Source: Candidatus Omnitrophota bacterium (GTDB taxonomy: Bacteria > Ratteibacteria > UBA8468 > B48-G9 > DTJG01). Taken from it: a stretch of 47,554 nucleotides of DNA. A program made the position numbers and the translations under genes. The stretch lies in contig JAMWBU010000013.1 of NCBI GenBank assembly GCA_023819255.1, positions 1 through 47,554 of the forward strand, given 5' to 3'. Below are positions 39,933 to 47,554 of the stretch, one piece after another (position 1 is the first letter of the stretch; each line of letters opens with the position of its first letter). The notes below the pieces were generated by a model. The model was given only the letters and a program-made list of their open reading frames with translations, was not told where the DNA came from and did not search any database.

Positions 39933-40467
39933 TGGATACCTTCACCTGGGCAGGTTTTAATAGTTTTCCGTTCATAATATATCCTGAACGGACTTCTTCA
40001 ACAACCGTTCCTTCTGGTTTATCATCGGTTTCAACTATTTCTACTGCTTCATGTATCATCGGGTCAAACTTTCTCCCCACTGTTTCCAGTTTTTTCACAC
40101 CGAGAGATTCAAGCAATGATGAAGATTGTTTTTTCAGCATAAGAAGACCATCCGCGATGTTTTTGCTAATTCCGGGATCAGAACACACATCATTGACGAT
40201 TTTTTCAAAAATTTCATCAAAAAAAAGAAGTTTTTCTGCAAAGGTTGCCTGTAAAAACGCAGCAAAATCTATTTTTTCCTTTTCAACCCTTTTTCTCATA
40301 TTATCCAGATCAGCCGCCACTTTCTTTGTTCTTTCCTTCCAATCAGAAAGCTCTTTTTCTAAAGATGCGACTCTTTTTTCAAGTTGCTTTGCTCTTGTTC
40401 TGAAAGTTGCAACCTTTCTGAAATCCTTCTCTTTAATGTGGATGATTTTTTCTTTGTTATCGGTCAT
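39895..40467 (-). CDS. grpE: GrpE nucleotide-exchange factor
   Basis: 190 residues. A long N-terminal coiled coil (AKQLEKRVASLEKELSDWKERTKKVAADLDNMRKRVEKEK, residues ~28-66) and a C-terminal beta-wing with LESLGVKKLETVGRKFDPMIHEAVEIVE and GTVVEEVRSGYIMNGKLLKPAQVKVS, the family signature. GrpE swaps ADP for ATP on DnaK. No dnaK, dnaJ or hrcA is in the window, so it is separated from its usual partners. It overlaps ispE by 38 bp and follows lepB by 6 bp. Confidence 0.95.
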   Translation of the reverse strand: MTDNKEKIIHIKEKDFRKVATFRTRAKQLEKRVASLEKELSDWKERTKKVAADLDNMRKRVEKEKIDFAAFLQATFAEKLLFFDEIFEKIVNDVCSDPGISKNIADGLLMLKKQSSSLLESLGVKKLETVGRKFDPMIHEAVEIVETDDKPEGTVVEEVRSGYIMNGKLLKPAQVKVSSGKTNSTGAGKN

Positions 40468-40473
40468 AGCTTA

Positions 40474-41052
40474 TTACCTTATAAAACCCATTCTCCATGG
40501 CGGCCAGTAGATAAAAAGGGCTTTCCCAACCAGATTTTTTGAAGGCACAAACCCCCAGTATCTGCTGTCTTTGCTGTTAATACTGTTATCTCCAAGAACA
40601 TAATACGCTCCAGAAGGGATTTTTATTTCTTCATTAACTCCGTAAGAGCCGTCGCTGTCATCATAATAATAAAGAGGGGTTGAAACGTTTTCAGGCTGGT
40701 TCATAACCTGTCCATTTACATAGATATGCCCATTTCTTATTACCACAGATTCTCCGCCCAGTCCCGCAAGTCTTTTCACAAAATATTTTTTCGGATCTTC
40801 TGGATATTTAAATATTATGACCTCCCAGCGTCGTGGTTCCCTGATTTTATAGATGATCTTATTAGCTAACAGCCTGTCATGAATCTTGAGGGTTGGTTTC
40901 ATTGATTCACTCGGAATTACAAAGGCCTGAACAAAAAACTGTCTCAAAATTAAAACAAACAAAATCGCCCATACCCAGGAAAGGATTTCCTTTTTCCTTT
41001 TCTGTTTTTTTGAAATTACCTGCGGGGTTTTCTTGTTATCCTTGTCTTTCAT
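40474..41052 (-). CDS. lepB: Signal peptidase I
   Basis: 192 residues. One N-terminal membrane helix (LSWVWAILFVLILRQFFVQAF), then the catalytic Ser in IPSESMKPTL, box C around DRLLANKIIYKIREPRRWEVIIFKYPEDPKKYFVKRLAGLGGE with the catalytic Lys in YFVKRLAG, and box E GAYYVLGDNSINSKDSRYWGFVP. It cuts signal peptides on the outer face of the membrane. The N-terminus is Lys-rich and short. It follows the glycosyltransferase gene by 5 bp. No ribosome site is seen. Confidence 0.95.
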   Translation of the reverse strand: MKDKDNKKTPQVISKKQKRKKEILSWVWAILFVLILRQFFVQAFVIPSESMKPTLKIHDRLLANKIIYKIREPRRWEVIIFKYPEDPKKYFVKRLAGLGGESVVIRNGHIYVNGQVMNQPENVSTPLYYYDDSDGSYGVNEEIKIPSGAYYVLGDNSINSKDSRYWGFVPSKNLVGKALFIYWPPWRMGFIR

Positions 41053-41057
41053 ATTTT

Positions 41058-42176
41058 TTATGATGAGTTTACCACCAATTTTGTTTCATTTCTTTCCGAA
41101 AGCAGAAAATTATAGATCTCACAGTACTTTTTTACCATTGTGTCGGAAGAAAATTTTTCGACCCGTTTTAAGGCGTTGTTTCCCATCTGCCGTCGCATTT
41201 CTGGTTTTGATAGCAATAAAATTATGGCGTTTGCCAGCGCTTCTGGTTTTCCATGTTCCACGATTATTCCTGTTTTGCCGTTTTCAACAATCTCCGGTAA
41301 ATCTCCAGCATCTGTCGCAATAACCGGTTTGCCACATGCCATAGCTTCCAGTGCCACAACCGGGAAGCCTTCCCAGATAGAAGGTATGACAACGATATCA
41401 AAATTCACCATATAATTATACACATCTTCCACAAATCCATAAAGTTTTACAGATTCGACAAGATTGAGCTTCTGGATTTTTTCTTTCAGACGTGATTCTA
41501 AAGGACCTTTTCCCAGTATTTCAAATCTTATGCCCTTTCTTTTTTTGCAGATTATTTCAGCCGCGTCTATGAGCACATTATAACCTTTGGCTTTTCGCAA
41601 ATTTCCAATAGACCCGACGATTATTTCTGTATGATGAAAAGTTTTTGCCAGTTTCAGTTTTTCTCTTATTTGTTCGAGATCAATTCCATTGGGAATTACC
41701 CTGATTTTATACGGATTTACGCCTGCTTTTTCAATCAGAACCCTTTTTCCTGCCTTTGAATTAGATATTATGAGCGGACACAAAAAACTCGTAAATTTCT
41801 CAATTTTCCAGTGGATTGCTTTTTTCCAGTCGTCAGTGCTTCTCTGGGAACAGACAAGGGGTATCCAGAAGAAAATTCTCAAGCACCTGGCAAACATATT
41901 TCCAGCAAAAAGGAAAGAGTGCATAATGCGGGGTTTCTCCTTAAGAAAAATAAACAATGTTCTGACTATTGCCTGTAACGGTTTTTTTTTCACATCCAGA
42001 AAGTAATTCCTTAAATGGTTGGCATCAAGCATTTTATGAAAGAAGCCCCTTCGTTGCAGGGTCAAAACGACTGGTTCGAAACCTGCTTTTGATATGCCTT
42101 TTGCCAGCACTATAACCATTTTTTCTGTTCCGCCGATCTCTTCGCTTGGTAAAATGTAAAGTATCTTATTTTTCAT
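41058..42176 (-). CDS. Glycosyltransferase family 4 protein
   Basis: 372 residues, GT-B fold. N-terminal ILPSEEIGGTEKMVIVLAKGISKAGFEPVVLTL (acceptor domain, G-G-x-E/xK loop), centre RVIPNGIDLEQI and GSIGNLRKAKGYNVLIDA, and C-terminal donor site IPSIWEGFPVVALEAMACGKPVIATDAGDLPEIVENGKTGIIV with the E-x7-E motif. It transfers a sugar from a nucleotide donor to a glycan or lipid, cytosolic side. It overlaps tsaB by 11 bp and sits in a housekeeping operon, so a role in envelope glycan assembly is a reasonable guess. Confidence 0.92.
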   Translation of the reverse strand: MKNKILYILPSEEIGGTEKMVIVLAKGISKAGFEPVVLTLQRRGFFHKMLDANHLRNYFLDVKKKPLQAIVRTLFIFLKEKPRIMHSFLFAGNMFARCLRIFFWIPLVCSQRSTDDWKKAIHWKIEKFTSFLCPLIISNSKAGKRVLIEKAGVNPYKIRVIPNGIDLEQIREKLKLAKTFHHTEIIVGSIGNLRKAKGYNVLIDAAEIICKKRKGIRFEILGKGPLESRLKEKIQKLNLVESVKLYGFVEDVYNYMVNFDIVVIPSIWEGFPVVALEAMACGKPVIATDAGDLPEIVENGKTGIIVEHGKPEALANAIILLLSKPEMRRQMGNNALKRVEKFSSDTMVKKYCEIYNFLLSERNETKLVVNSS

Positions 42177-42780
42177 AATAAGGTTGGTTTATTGGCCTGA
42201 CGGCGTTTTTAATCCTTTCTAAAGCAAGAATTGCATTTAAGACCGGGCATGGTCGCACTTTCCTTACAGTTTTTTCGGGTTTGAACAATGAAAGAATTTT
42301 TTCGTCCGGTCCAGCGATAACGCAAGCTTTTTCCAATTGTGAACGCAATTGGTCTAAATTGCAGGTGAACAATTTTCCATGTTTTTTTCCAAGTAATGAA
42401 GGACTTTTGAAAAATCCATAATGAACAGAAGTTCCTGCGGAAGGCAAAAACACTCCTGCTGATCCAGAATTTCTAAATTTATATGCAATGGATTCAATGG
42501 TGCTCAATCCTAAGATTTTTTTTTCATTTGCGGCAGAAAGTCCGTATGCGACAGAGAAACCCAACCTTATTCCGGTCCAGGATCCTGGTCCTGAAGATAC
42601 AATGAAATAGTCAAATATGTCAGGACTCATTTTTGTTTTTTTAAGAAGTTCATCAATCGCTGGCAGGATTTCCATGCTTGCATCCTTGCTTTTCCATATT
42701 TTTTTTGCAATAACCCTATTATTCATCATTATCGCTATGCCAGTGAAAATCGTGGAACACTCAATGGAGAGCAGACGCAT
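42166..42780 (-). CDS. tsaB: tRNA threonylcarbamoyladenosine biosynthesis protein TsaB
   Basis: 204 residues. N-terminal ASKHA-like start LLSIECSTIFTGIAIM, then DYFIVSSGPGSWTGIRLGFSVAYGLSAANEKKILGLSTIESIA, the diagnostic GPGS[FW]TG[IL]R motif. TsaB is a paralogue of TsaD and scaffolds the t6A complex that modifies ANN-reading tRNAs. The C-terminal half is shorter and more diverged than in E. coli. It lies 3 bp after the DUF3108 lipoprotein gene and overlaps the glycosyltransferase gene by 11 bp. Confidence 0.9.
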   Translation of the reverse strand: MRLLSIECSTIFTGIAIMMNNRVIAKKIWKSKDASMEILPAIDELLKKTKMSPDIFDYFIVSSGPGSWTGIRLGFSVAYGLSAANEKKILGLSTIESIAYKFRNSGSAGVFLPSAGTSVHYGFFKSPSLLGKKHGKLFTCNLDQLRSQLEKACVIAGPDEKILSLFKPEKTVRKVRPCPVLNAILALERIKNAVRPINQPYYEK

Positions 42781-42783
42781 GGG

Positions 42784-43920
42784 TTAGAGAGCAGAGGTTA
42801 GAATTTCGGTAAGAAACCTGCTATCGGTTGAAAAATTTTCTTCAAGGTCTCTTCGTGAAACAAGCTCCACAGTGGCTGTTCCGAGCGGCACTCTTCCTTT
42901 GAGAAGTAATGGAAGTCGTTCATTGTCGGCCGATATGGATATAAATAATTTTCCTTTCTTGAAAATGGCTTCGTTTTCTGATGCTTCGGATTGTATCAGC
43001 CAGTAATGCCTGTTTCCAACAGCGAAATCGTCGGTTCCTCTTTTAAGAAAATATATGTAAATTTCTGTAATCTTTGTAATTCCAACTGGCATTTTTGAAG
43101 GCGCCATGCTTTCTCCGGCAATGCCCCTCATTGCGTAGATAGCCGATAGTCCGTCGAATACAATCCCTTCAAAATTTACCTTACCGGTTTTATAACCGTA
43201 TTGTTTGCCTTCCTTATACTTTTTTATCTCGTATGTGAGGGCTTTTGTTTTCTGATCAATAACGCTTTTTGTAATTTGATATGCAGAAGAAGACGCAGAG
43301 TAGTTGTAATAATAAAAAGGAAGATTATTTTTACTATCAATATAAGAATCGAACCTGTTATAACCATTGCCAACTTTTGTCCAGATTCCCTCTGGCACAG
43401 TAATGCCCATGATATGATAGACATCCTGATTATTCATTTTTTCTTTCTTACACGCGAGCAGGAGCTTGCCAACATTTACAGAGTTCCATTTTATTCTATA
43501 AATCAAGCATTCACCAGCCATAATAACAATCGGGCTTTTATACGTTTTGATTTCGGATTCAGTTTTTCCGTCTCTGGTATCTTTCTTTTTTGAAAGGGTT
43601 TTCGTATCTTCTGTTTTTTTCTGAACGGAAAAATATTCTGTGAGCCGGGTGTCAGATTCCACTTTTTCGTCCTTTTCCTCTGACTTCGGGACGGATTTTT
43701 CAGTCGCGACCTTTATTTCAGGAACGGGTGATTCATGTCGCTCCGGTTTTTCAGCTTCTGTTTTCTGAGGAAGCATAACAACAGCAGGAATGGTTTCTTC
43801 GGAAATATCTTCTGCAGGAATTCTTTCTATTTTTTTGATAACAGTTTCTTGTTTTTCAAAGCAACCGCTGAGAAAAACAAGCGTTAAACAGGTTAAGAGT
43901 ATGATTATTGTTTTTTCCAT
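42784..43920 (-). CDS. DUF3108-family lipoprotein
   Basis: 378 residues from the ATG at 43920, chosen because the signal peptide then starts MEKTIIILLTCLTLVFLSGC, a type II (lipobox LSGC) signal; a GTG at 43938 is an alternative. A charged, Glu/Lys/Pro-rich linker follows (~20-125), then the DUF3108 domain with GECLIYRIKWNSVNVGKL, YNRFDSYID, LPFYYYNYSASSSAYQITKS, and FDGLSAIYAMRG. Family members are exported beta-rich proteins of unknown function. It heads the operon with tsaB, the glycosyltransferase and lepB. Confidence 0.82.
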   Translation of the reverse strand: MEKTIIILLTCLTLVFLSGCFEKQETVIKKIERIPAEDISEETIPAVVMLPQKTEAEKPERHESPVPEIKVATEKSVPKSEEKDEKVESDTRLTEYFSVQKKTEDTKTLSKKKDTRDGKTESEIKTYKSPIVIMAGECLIYRIKWNSVNVGKLLLACKKEKMNNQDVYHIMGITVPEGIWTKVGNGYNRFDSYIDSKNNLPFYYYNYSASSSAYQITKSVIDQKTKALTYEIKKYKEGKQYGYKTGKVNFEGIVFDGLSAIYAMRGIAGESMAPSKMPVGITKITEIYIYFLKRGTDDFAVGNRHYWLIQSEASENEAIFKKGKLFISISADNERLPLLLKGRVPLGTATVELVSRRDLEENFSTDSRFLTEILTSAL

Positions 43921-44132
43921 TTTTAAGATCTTTTCCACCGCTTTGTTTATTTTATCATAATAAGACGGTTTAGAAAAACTTCAGGTTTATAATGCGCTGT
44001 GTTCCTTGCATCCCATGCTGGAAAATCGTGAATGAAATTTACTCTATTCTCAGGGTCAGTTCAGTATAATGTTTATAGTCAAGAACCATAATTTTGAATG
44101 GGATTTTTATTCAGACTCTTACAGGTGTATTT

Positions 44133-44159
44133 TTGATTCTGTGTTTTTTTTGATAAAAT
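44133..44159 (+). promoter_or_regulatory. Promoter of the Fur-FeoB-DtxR operon
   Basis: TTGATT (44133-44138), 15-bp spacer, TAAAAT (44154-44159). Start expected near 44166, inside the palindrome at 44163-44177. No ribosome site is visible between it and the ATG at 44193. Confidence 0.5.
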
Positions 44160-44162
44160 AAA

Positions 44163-44177
44163 TGAGATTGAATCTCA
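44163..44177. promoter_or_regulatory. 7-1-7 palindrome, probable Fur-family operator
   Basis: TGAGATT-G-AATCTCA: perfect 7-bp arms around one base, the architecture of Fur, PerR and Zur boxes. It covers the predicted transcription start and lies 15 bp before the Fur-family start codon, ideal for autorepression. Confidence 0.65.
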
Positions 44178-44192
44178 AAAACACTTAATGCA

Positions 44193-44600
44193 ATGAGAAC
44201 AGATAAATGGATTTCAAAAATTGAGGCATTCGCCAGAAATGCGGGACATTTCAGGGTTCAGGACCTTATTGATTTGATGAAAGCATCGGAAATCCCGGTT
44301 TCGCGGGCGACAGTGTATCGCGCAATAAATAAACTTCTAACAGCAGGCAAAATTGTGCAGATTTCCAGTGCCAGAGAAAGATATTTTGAGTTTGTGAATG
44401 AACAAACTCACTATCATTTCAGATGCAAAAAATGCGGCAAAATCCTTGAATTTTTCTTTGATGAAATTGAAAAATCTATACAGGAAAGCGCAGAGAAGCT
44501 GGCTGTTTTATTGACGGAACAGAAGCTTCTTATTGAGGGCTTTTCCAACCGGTGTTGCAGGAGAAGAAATGAAAGAAAAAAAAGATCTGTCAGAAAATAA
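44193..44600 (+). CDS. Fur-family metal-dependent regulator
   Basis: 135 residues. N-terminal winged helix (RVQDLIDLMKASEIPVSRATVYRAINKLLTAGKIVQI) and the metal-binding domain with HYHFRCKKCGKILEF, including the H-x-H and the first structural C-x2-C. The second Cys pair, usually C-x2-C near the end, appears as CC in IEGFSNRCCRRRNERKKRS, so the structural zinc site may be altered. It probably senses iron, given FeoB downstream, and represses its own operon through the 44163-44177 palindrome. Its end overlaps feoB by 32 bp. Confidence 0.88.
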   Translation: MRTDKWISKIEAFARNAGHFRVQDLIDLMKASEIPVSRATVYRAINKLLTAGKIVQISSARERYFEFVNEQTHYHFRCKKCGKILEFFFDEIEKSIQESAEKLAVLLTEQKLLIEGFSNRCCRRRNERKKRSVRK

Positions 44601-46530
44601 AAGCGCAACAAGGGAACAAAAGGTTATTCTTGTCGGTAATGCAAATGTTGGTAAGAGCGTTGTTTTCAGTCTTCTTACAGGAACTTACGCCATTGTTTCA
44701 AATTATCCTGGCACGACAGTAGAGATAAGCCAGGGCAGGGCAAGAATACAAAACAGGCATTTTATTGTCATAGACACTCCCGGGGTGGTGGATTTTCTCG
44801 GCCGCACAGATGACCAGAAAGTTACAAGAGACATATTGCTTGATAATCCGGACGCCATTTTTGTTAACATAATAGATGCAAAGAACCTCAATCGCGGGCT
44901 TGTTTTAAGTTTATACTTATGTGAACTTGGCGTAAAACATATTATTGTATTAAACATGATGGATGAGGCGAATGACAGGGGGATTTTTATAGATCATAGA
45001 AAACTTTCTGAAATTTTCCGGGTTAATGTTGTGCCGATGATCGCGACAGAACGTGTGGGGTTGCAGCATCTAAAAAAAGCAATAATCGAAGCGTCTTTCG
45101 GGAAATGTTTGGTTTCGCATACGAATGACGTGGAAAGGGTTATTACCAGTATAGAAGAAAAACTGCCAGATACAAATTTTAAGAAAAAAGGACTTGCTGT
45201 TTTTCTCGCAGGAGCCACTGACCAGCTTGGAAGCATATGCAGCAGGATTTCAGGTGTGGATCTCAAAAATATTGAAACCGTCTGGGAGAACCTTCAGTAT
45301 TCTCTGTCGCAACCCATTTATTATCTCATAACCACAGCATACATGAAACAGGCCGAATATGTCGCATCTCTGGTGTCAACAGAAGGCAGAGTTTCAAAAG
45401 GCAGGATACATATCTTTCTCAGCAGGCTAACAATTCATCCGGTTTCAGGAATATTCATAGCTGTGCTGGTGCTTTTTTTTATGTATATTGTTGTCGGAAA
45501 ATTTGGGGCTGGATTTCTTGTGGACATTTTTGAAAAAAAACTTTTCGGTAACATTGTCAATCCATTTTTTATAAATCTTTTTTCGCGAACACAACCGCTG
45601 TTGAGAGAATTTTTTGTCGGAGATTATGGCGTTATCACGATGGCGCTTTCGTATGGATTGGGAATAGTTCTTCCTATTACAGCAGTTTTTTTCCTGTTTT
45701 TTGGGTTTCTTGAAGATTGCGGATATTTTCCAAGGCTGGCTTTTTTAACTGACAGAGTTTTCAAATCTGTTGGTTTAACAGGAAAGGCGATTTTGCCGAT
45801 TGTTCTGGGGTTTGGATGCGGCACCATGGCAACATTGACAACGAGGATTCTTGATACTCGAAAGGAAAAGATTATAGCGACGATTCTTCTTGCTGTTGCG
45901 ATACCGTGTTCAGCCCAGCTTGGCGTCGTGCTTGGAATACTCGGGTCTATTTCAAAATTAGCACTCTTGATCTGGGCTGCCTCAATCTTAATTGTAATGA
46001 TTATTGTCGGGAGCGCCGTGAATCTTCTTATTCCGGGAGATTCTTCTTTCTCGATGGAAATTCCGCCTTTGCGAATGCCACATATGAGAAATATTGGAAT
46101 TAAAACAGGAAGAAGAGTTCTCTGGTATCTTAGAGAGGCCTTACCTTTTTTCATTCTCGGAACAATTATCCTTTTTTTACTGGATGTCGCAGGTGTTCTT
46201 GCGCGTTTTATTTCAATTCTTTCTCCTGTGGTAACAACAATGGGGCTTCCCTTGGAAATGAGCAGGGTTTTCATTATGGGTTTTTTGAGAAGGGATTACG
46301 GAGCCGCAGGTATGTTTGACCTTTTTAATAGAGGCGTTCTTGATGTCGGCCAGAGTGTTGTAAGCGCTGTAACCTTGACTCTTTTTGTGCCATGCGTCGC
46401 CCAATTTTTTGTGATGATAAAAGAAAGAGGATTTGCCACAGCGATTTTTACTTTTCTTTTTGCCACTATTATTGCTTTTGTTGTTGGCATTATACTTAAT
46501 GCCATTATTACTGTTTCCGGATTGTTTTAG
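44569..46530 (+). CDS. feoB: Ferrous iron transport protein FeoB
   Basis: 653 residues from the ATG at 44569 behind CAGGAGA; upstream in-frame starts are inside the Fur gene. N-terminal G domain: GNANVGKSVVFSLLTG (G1), NYPGTTVE (G2), DTPGVVDF (G3), LNMMDEA (G4). Then a helical spacer and ~10 membrane helices. The pore/gate motif reads GFGCGTMATLTTRILDTRKE and the second gate LLAVAIPCSAQLGVVLG, differing from E. coli (GFGCNVPAIMATR, SCGARLPV) but matching a FeoB subgroup I recall in several anaerobes. It imports Fe2+. The partner FeoA domain is fused to the next gene's product. Confidence 0.92.
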   Translation: MKEKKDLSENKSATREQKVILVGNANVGKSVVFSLLTGTYAIVSNYPGTTVEISQGRARIQNRHFIVIDTPGVVDFLGRTDDQKVTRDILLDNPDAIFVNIIDAKNLNRGLVLSLYLCELGVKHIIVLNMMDEANDRGIFIDHRKLSEIFRVNVVPMIATERVGLQHLKKAIIEASFGKCLVSHTNDVERVITSIEEKLPDTNFKKKGLAVFLAGATDQLGSICSRISGVDLKNIETVWENLQYSLSQPIYYLITTAYMKQAEYVASLVSTEGRVSKGRIHIFLSRLTIHPVSGIFIAVLVLFFMYIVVGKFGAGFLVDIFEKKLFGNIVNPFFINLFSRTQPLLREFFVGDYGVITMALSYGLGIVLPITAVFFLFFGFLEDCGYFPRLAFLTDRVFKSVGLTGKAILPIVLGFGCGTMATLTTRILDTRKEKIIATILLAVAIPCSAQLGVVLGILGSISKLALLIWAASILIVMIIVGSAVNLLIPGDSSFSMEIPPLRMPHMRNIGIKTGRRVLWYLREALPFFILGTIILFLLDVAGVLARFISILSPVVTTMGLPLEMSRVFIMGFLRRDYGAAGMFDLFNRGVLDVGQSVVSAVTLTLFVPCVAQFFVMIKERGFATAIFTFLFATIIAFVVGIILNAIITVSGLF

Positions 46531-46539
46531 GAGACTGCC

Positions 46540-47184
46540 ATGGATAAAGAGATGGAAGACATTCTTGAACAGTTGTGGAAAAAAAGGGAAAAGAGGGAAT
46601 GCACCGCTTTCGGGTTTGATTCCGGGAAGATTGAGAAACTTAAAAAAATGGGGCTTGTAGATGTTTCACAGAGCGGTGTTTTTCTTACAGAAAAAGGCGA
46701 AGGACTTGCAAAGATGCTGGTGAGAAGACACAGATTATGGGAAGTTTTTTTGCATGATATCCTGGGAATGAAGGAATTTAATGAAATTGCCGGTTTTCTT
46801 GAACATGAGTCATCGGGAAACATTGATGAGGCCCTCTGCGATTTTCTTGGACATCCACAGCAATGTCCTGATGGCAAACCTATTCCCAGAGGGCAATGTT
46901 GCAGGAAAAGGATGAAACAAAGGACAGGATGGGGGTTTTTCCACAATATTGGAATTATGAGATTGTGCGATGTGCCAAAAGGAAAAAAAGTAAAAGTGGT
47001 ATGTCTGCGAGGCAAACTGTTTCCGAAACTTTCGGGCTACGGAATTATTCCTGGTTCAATCATTCGCATTCAGGAGACCTTTTCAGGGTTTTTGATTAAG
47101 ATTGGGCAATCAGAAATTGCCCTGGACAGAGAATCCTGCGCTGACATCCTTGTTCAGGTGGTTCAGGATACAGAAGAAACATAA
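46540..47184 (+). CDS. DtxR/MntR-like regulator with C-terminal FeoA domain
   Basis: 214 residues. Short winged-helix region (~1-60, ending LTEKGEGLAKMLVRRHRLWEVFL), the DtxR dimerisation segment with FLEHESSGNIDEALCDFLGHPQQCPDGKPIP (residues ~88-118) and GQCC, then a FeoA-type SH3-like domain (RLCDVPKGKKVKVVCLRG...KLSGYGIIPGSIIRIQETFSGFLIKIGQSEIALD, ~145-200). The N-terminal HTH is weaker than in canonical DtxR. It could act both as an Fe/Mn-dependent regulator and as the FeoA partner of FeoB. An AGGAGA site overlaps the feoB stop, 9 bp before the ATG. Confidence 0.85.
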   Translation: MDKEMEDILEQLWKKREKRECTAFGFDSGKIEKLKKMGLVDVSQSGVFLTEKGEGLAKMLVRRHRLWEVFLHDILGMKEFNEIAGFLEHESSGNIDEALCDFLGHPQQCPDGKPIPRGQCCRKRMKQRTGWGFFHNIGIMRLCDVPKGKKVKVVCLRGKLFPKLSGYGIIPGSIIRIQETFSGFLIKIGQSEIALDRESCADILVQVVQDTEET

Positions 47185-47356
47185 TTCATAGCGGGTAAAT
47201 TCTTATTGAACCCCTGGCTACCAGATTAGAGAATCAAAAAACTCGTTTAACTGGCTGATTCAGAGTATCCTTGTTTTCGCCTTTATAAATTTTCTTTTTT
47301 GTTGTGTCCAGCAATAAACAGGTTCCGCAACAACAAAAATAATCATCTCTTTTCAT

Positions 47357-47376
47357 ATCTGAGACCCAGATTTTTT
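47357..47376 (+). terminator. Weak candidate terminator after the FeoB operon
   Basis: ATCTG/CAGAT stem with a 5-nt loop followed by six T residues. The 5-bp stem is short and AT-containing, so termination efficiency is doubtful. It lies about 170 bp after the operon's last stop. Confidence 0.25.
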
Positions 47377-47433
47377 ATTACTTTTTTGCGTCAAGAAAAA
47401 ATAAATTTTACAGAATAACAATAGAATTTTAAT

Positions 47434-47462
47434 TTGACAGTCCAGGACAAAAAGTATAAATT
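47434..47462 (+). promoter_or_regulatory. Candidate promoter near the right edge
   Basis: TTGACA (47434-47439), 17-bp spacer, TAAATT (47457-47462). The downstream gene, if any, is outside the window. Confidence 0.35.
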
Positions 47463-47554
47463 TAATATAAACCAGAGTCTCAGCAAATACTTTCAGTTGG
47501 CAATAGAATAAGAAATAACAAGAATAACAGTTTCTTCTGTCAATCATATTTCGC

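Larger units (their letters stand above)
47185..47554. other. 370-bp non-coding end region
   Basis: No credible coding sequence. AT-rich; contains a weak stem-loop with T-run (47357-47376) and a promoter-like TTGACA...TAAATT at 47434-47462. The next gene would begin to the right of the window. Confidence 0.55.

Noticed and set aside
45624-46274. Minus-strand open frame inside feoB
   Set aside because: Shadow of the FeoB membrane domain; basic composition typical of antisense frames.
1-47554. CRISPR arrays, insertion sequences, prophage or long direct repeats
   Set aside because: No regularly spaced repeats, transposase or integrase genes, or inverted-repeat-bounded elements were seen by eye.

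Overview
The window is AT-rich and densely coded, and reads as a chromosomal segment of an uncultured, probably anaerobic bacterium. Anaerobic or redox features are subunits of a 2-oxoacid:ferredoxin oxidoreductase, a radical-SAM activase, an ASKHA/2Fe-2S corrinoid-activator-like protein, CcdA, a thioredoxin-reductase-like flavoprotein and a ferrous iron (FeoB) operon. There are no transposases, integrases, phage genes, CRISPR arrays or rRNA genes. The gene order ispE-spoVG-(tRNA-Gln)-glmU-prs, with rplY-pth on the same strand about 20 kb away, recalls the Bacillus spoVG locus. Several proteins have unusual architectures, so I would not name a phylum with confidence; a deep candidate lineage, possibly PVC/Omnitrophota-like, is a guess.

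Layout. 1-1.7 kb: end of a DUF155/RMND1-like protein, a duplicated Cys-motif protein and a small secreted protein. 1.7-6.5 kb (minus): beta-propeller/SIS-like secreted protein, C45-type Ntn hydrolase, DUF1646 transporter. 7-13.5 kb (plus): Gfo/Idh/MocA oxidoreductase, TIM-barrel sugar isomerase-like protein, DegT aminotransferase, a pair of amidohydrolase-2 proteins (one lacking its metal ligands), a membrane protein and an alpha/beta hydrolase. This is the best candidate for an undescribed pathway, probably of sugar, cyclitol or amino-sugar metabolism. 13.5-16.8 kb (minus): rplY, pth, malic enzyme and a two-gene EamA transporter. 16.9-21.4 kb (plus): deacetylase, ASKHA protein, and a PriA whose helicase motifs are destroyed. 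21.4-25.5 kb: spermidine-synthase-like membrane protein, parvulin, tRNA-Cys and a HAD phosphatase. 25.6-27.7 kb: coiled-coil protein, CvpA/Cys-ribbon fusion, TauE/SafE exporter.

27.8-30.9 kb (plus): an ECF sigma factor and a soluble zinc anti-sigma factor head a tightly packed group with a radical-SAM activase, CcdA and a TrxR-like protein, which suggests a thiol-stress module. 31-36.6 kb (minus): PorG and PorD without PorA/PorB, a membrane protein, a prolyl-tRNA synthetase lacking the editing insertion, a GT39-like glycosyltransferase and an NAD-dependent epimerase. At 36797-36871 a strong promoter drives a 24-codon gene for a very basic peptide resembling ribosomal protein bL37. 36.9-43.9 kb (minus): a long housekeeping operon (DUF3108 lipoprotein, tsaB, GT4, lepB, grpE, ispE, spoVG with an inserted zinc ribbon, tRNA-Gln, single-domain glmU, prs). 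44.2-47.2 kb (plus): Fur-family regulator, FeoB and a DtxR/FeoA fusion behind a 7-1-7 palindrome.

Many genes overlap by 4 bp (ATGA) or abut, so translational coupling is common. Several sigma70-type promoters are clear. In four cases the -10 box lies only 6-10 nt from the start codon, suggesting leaderless transcripts.
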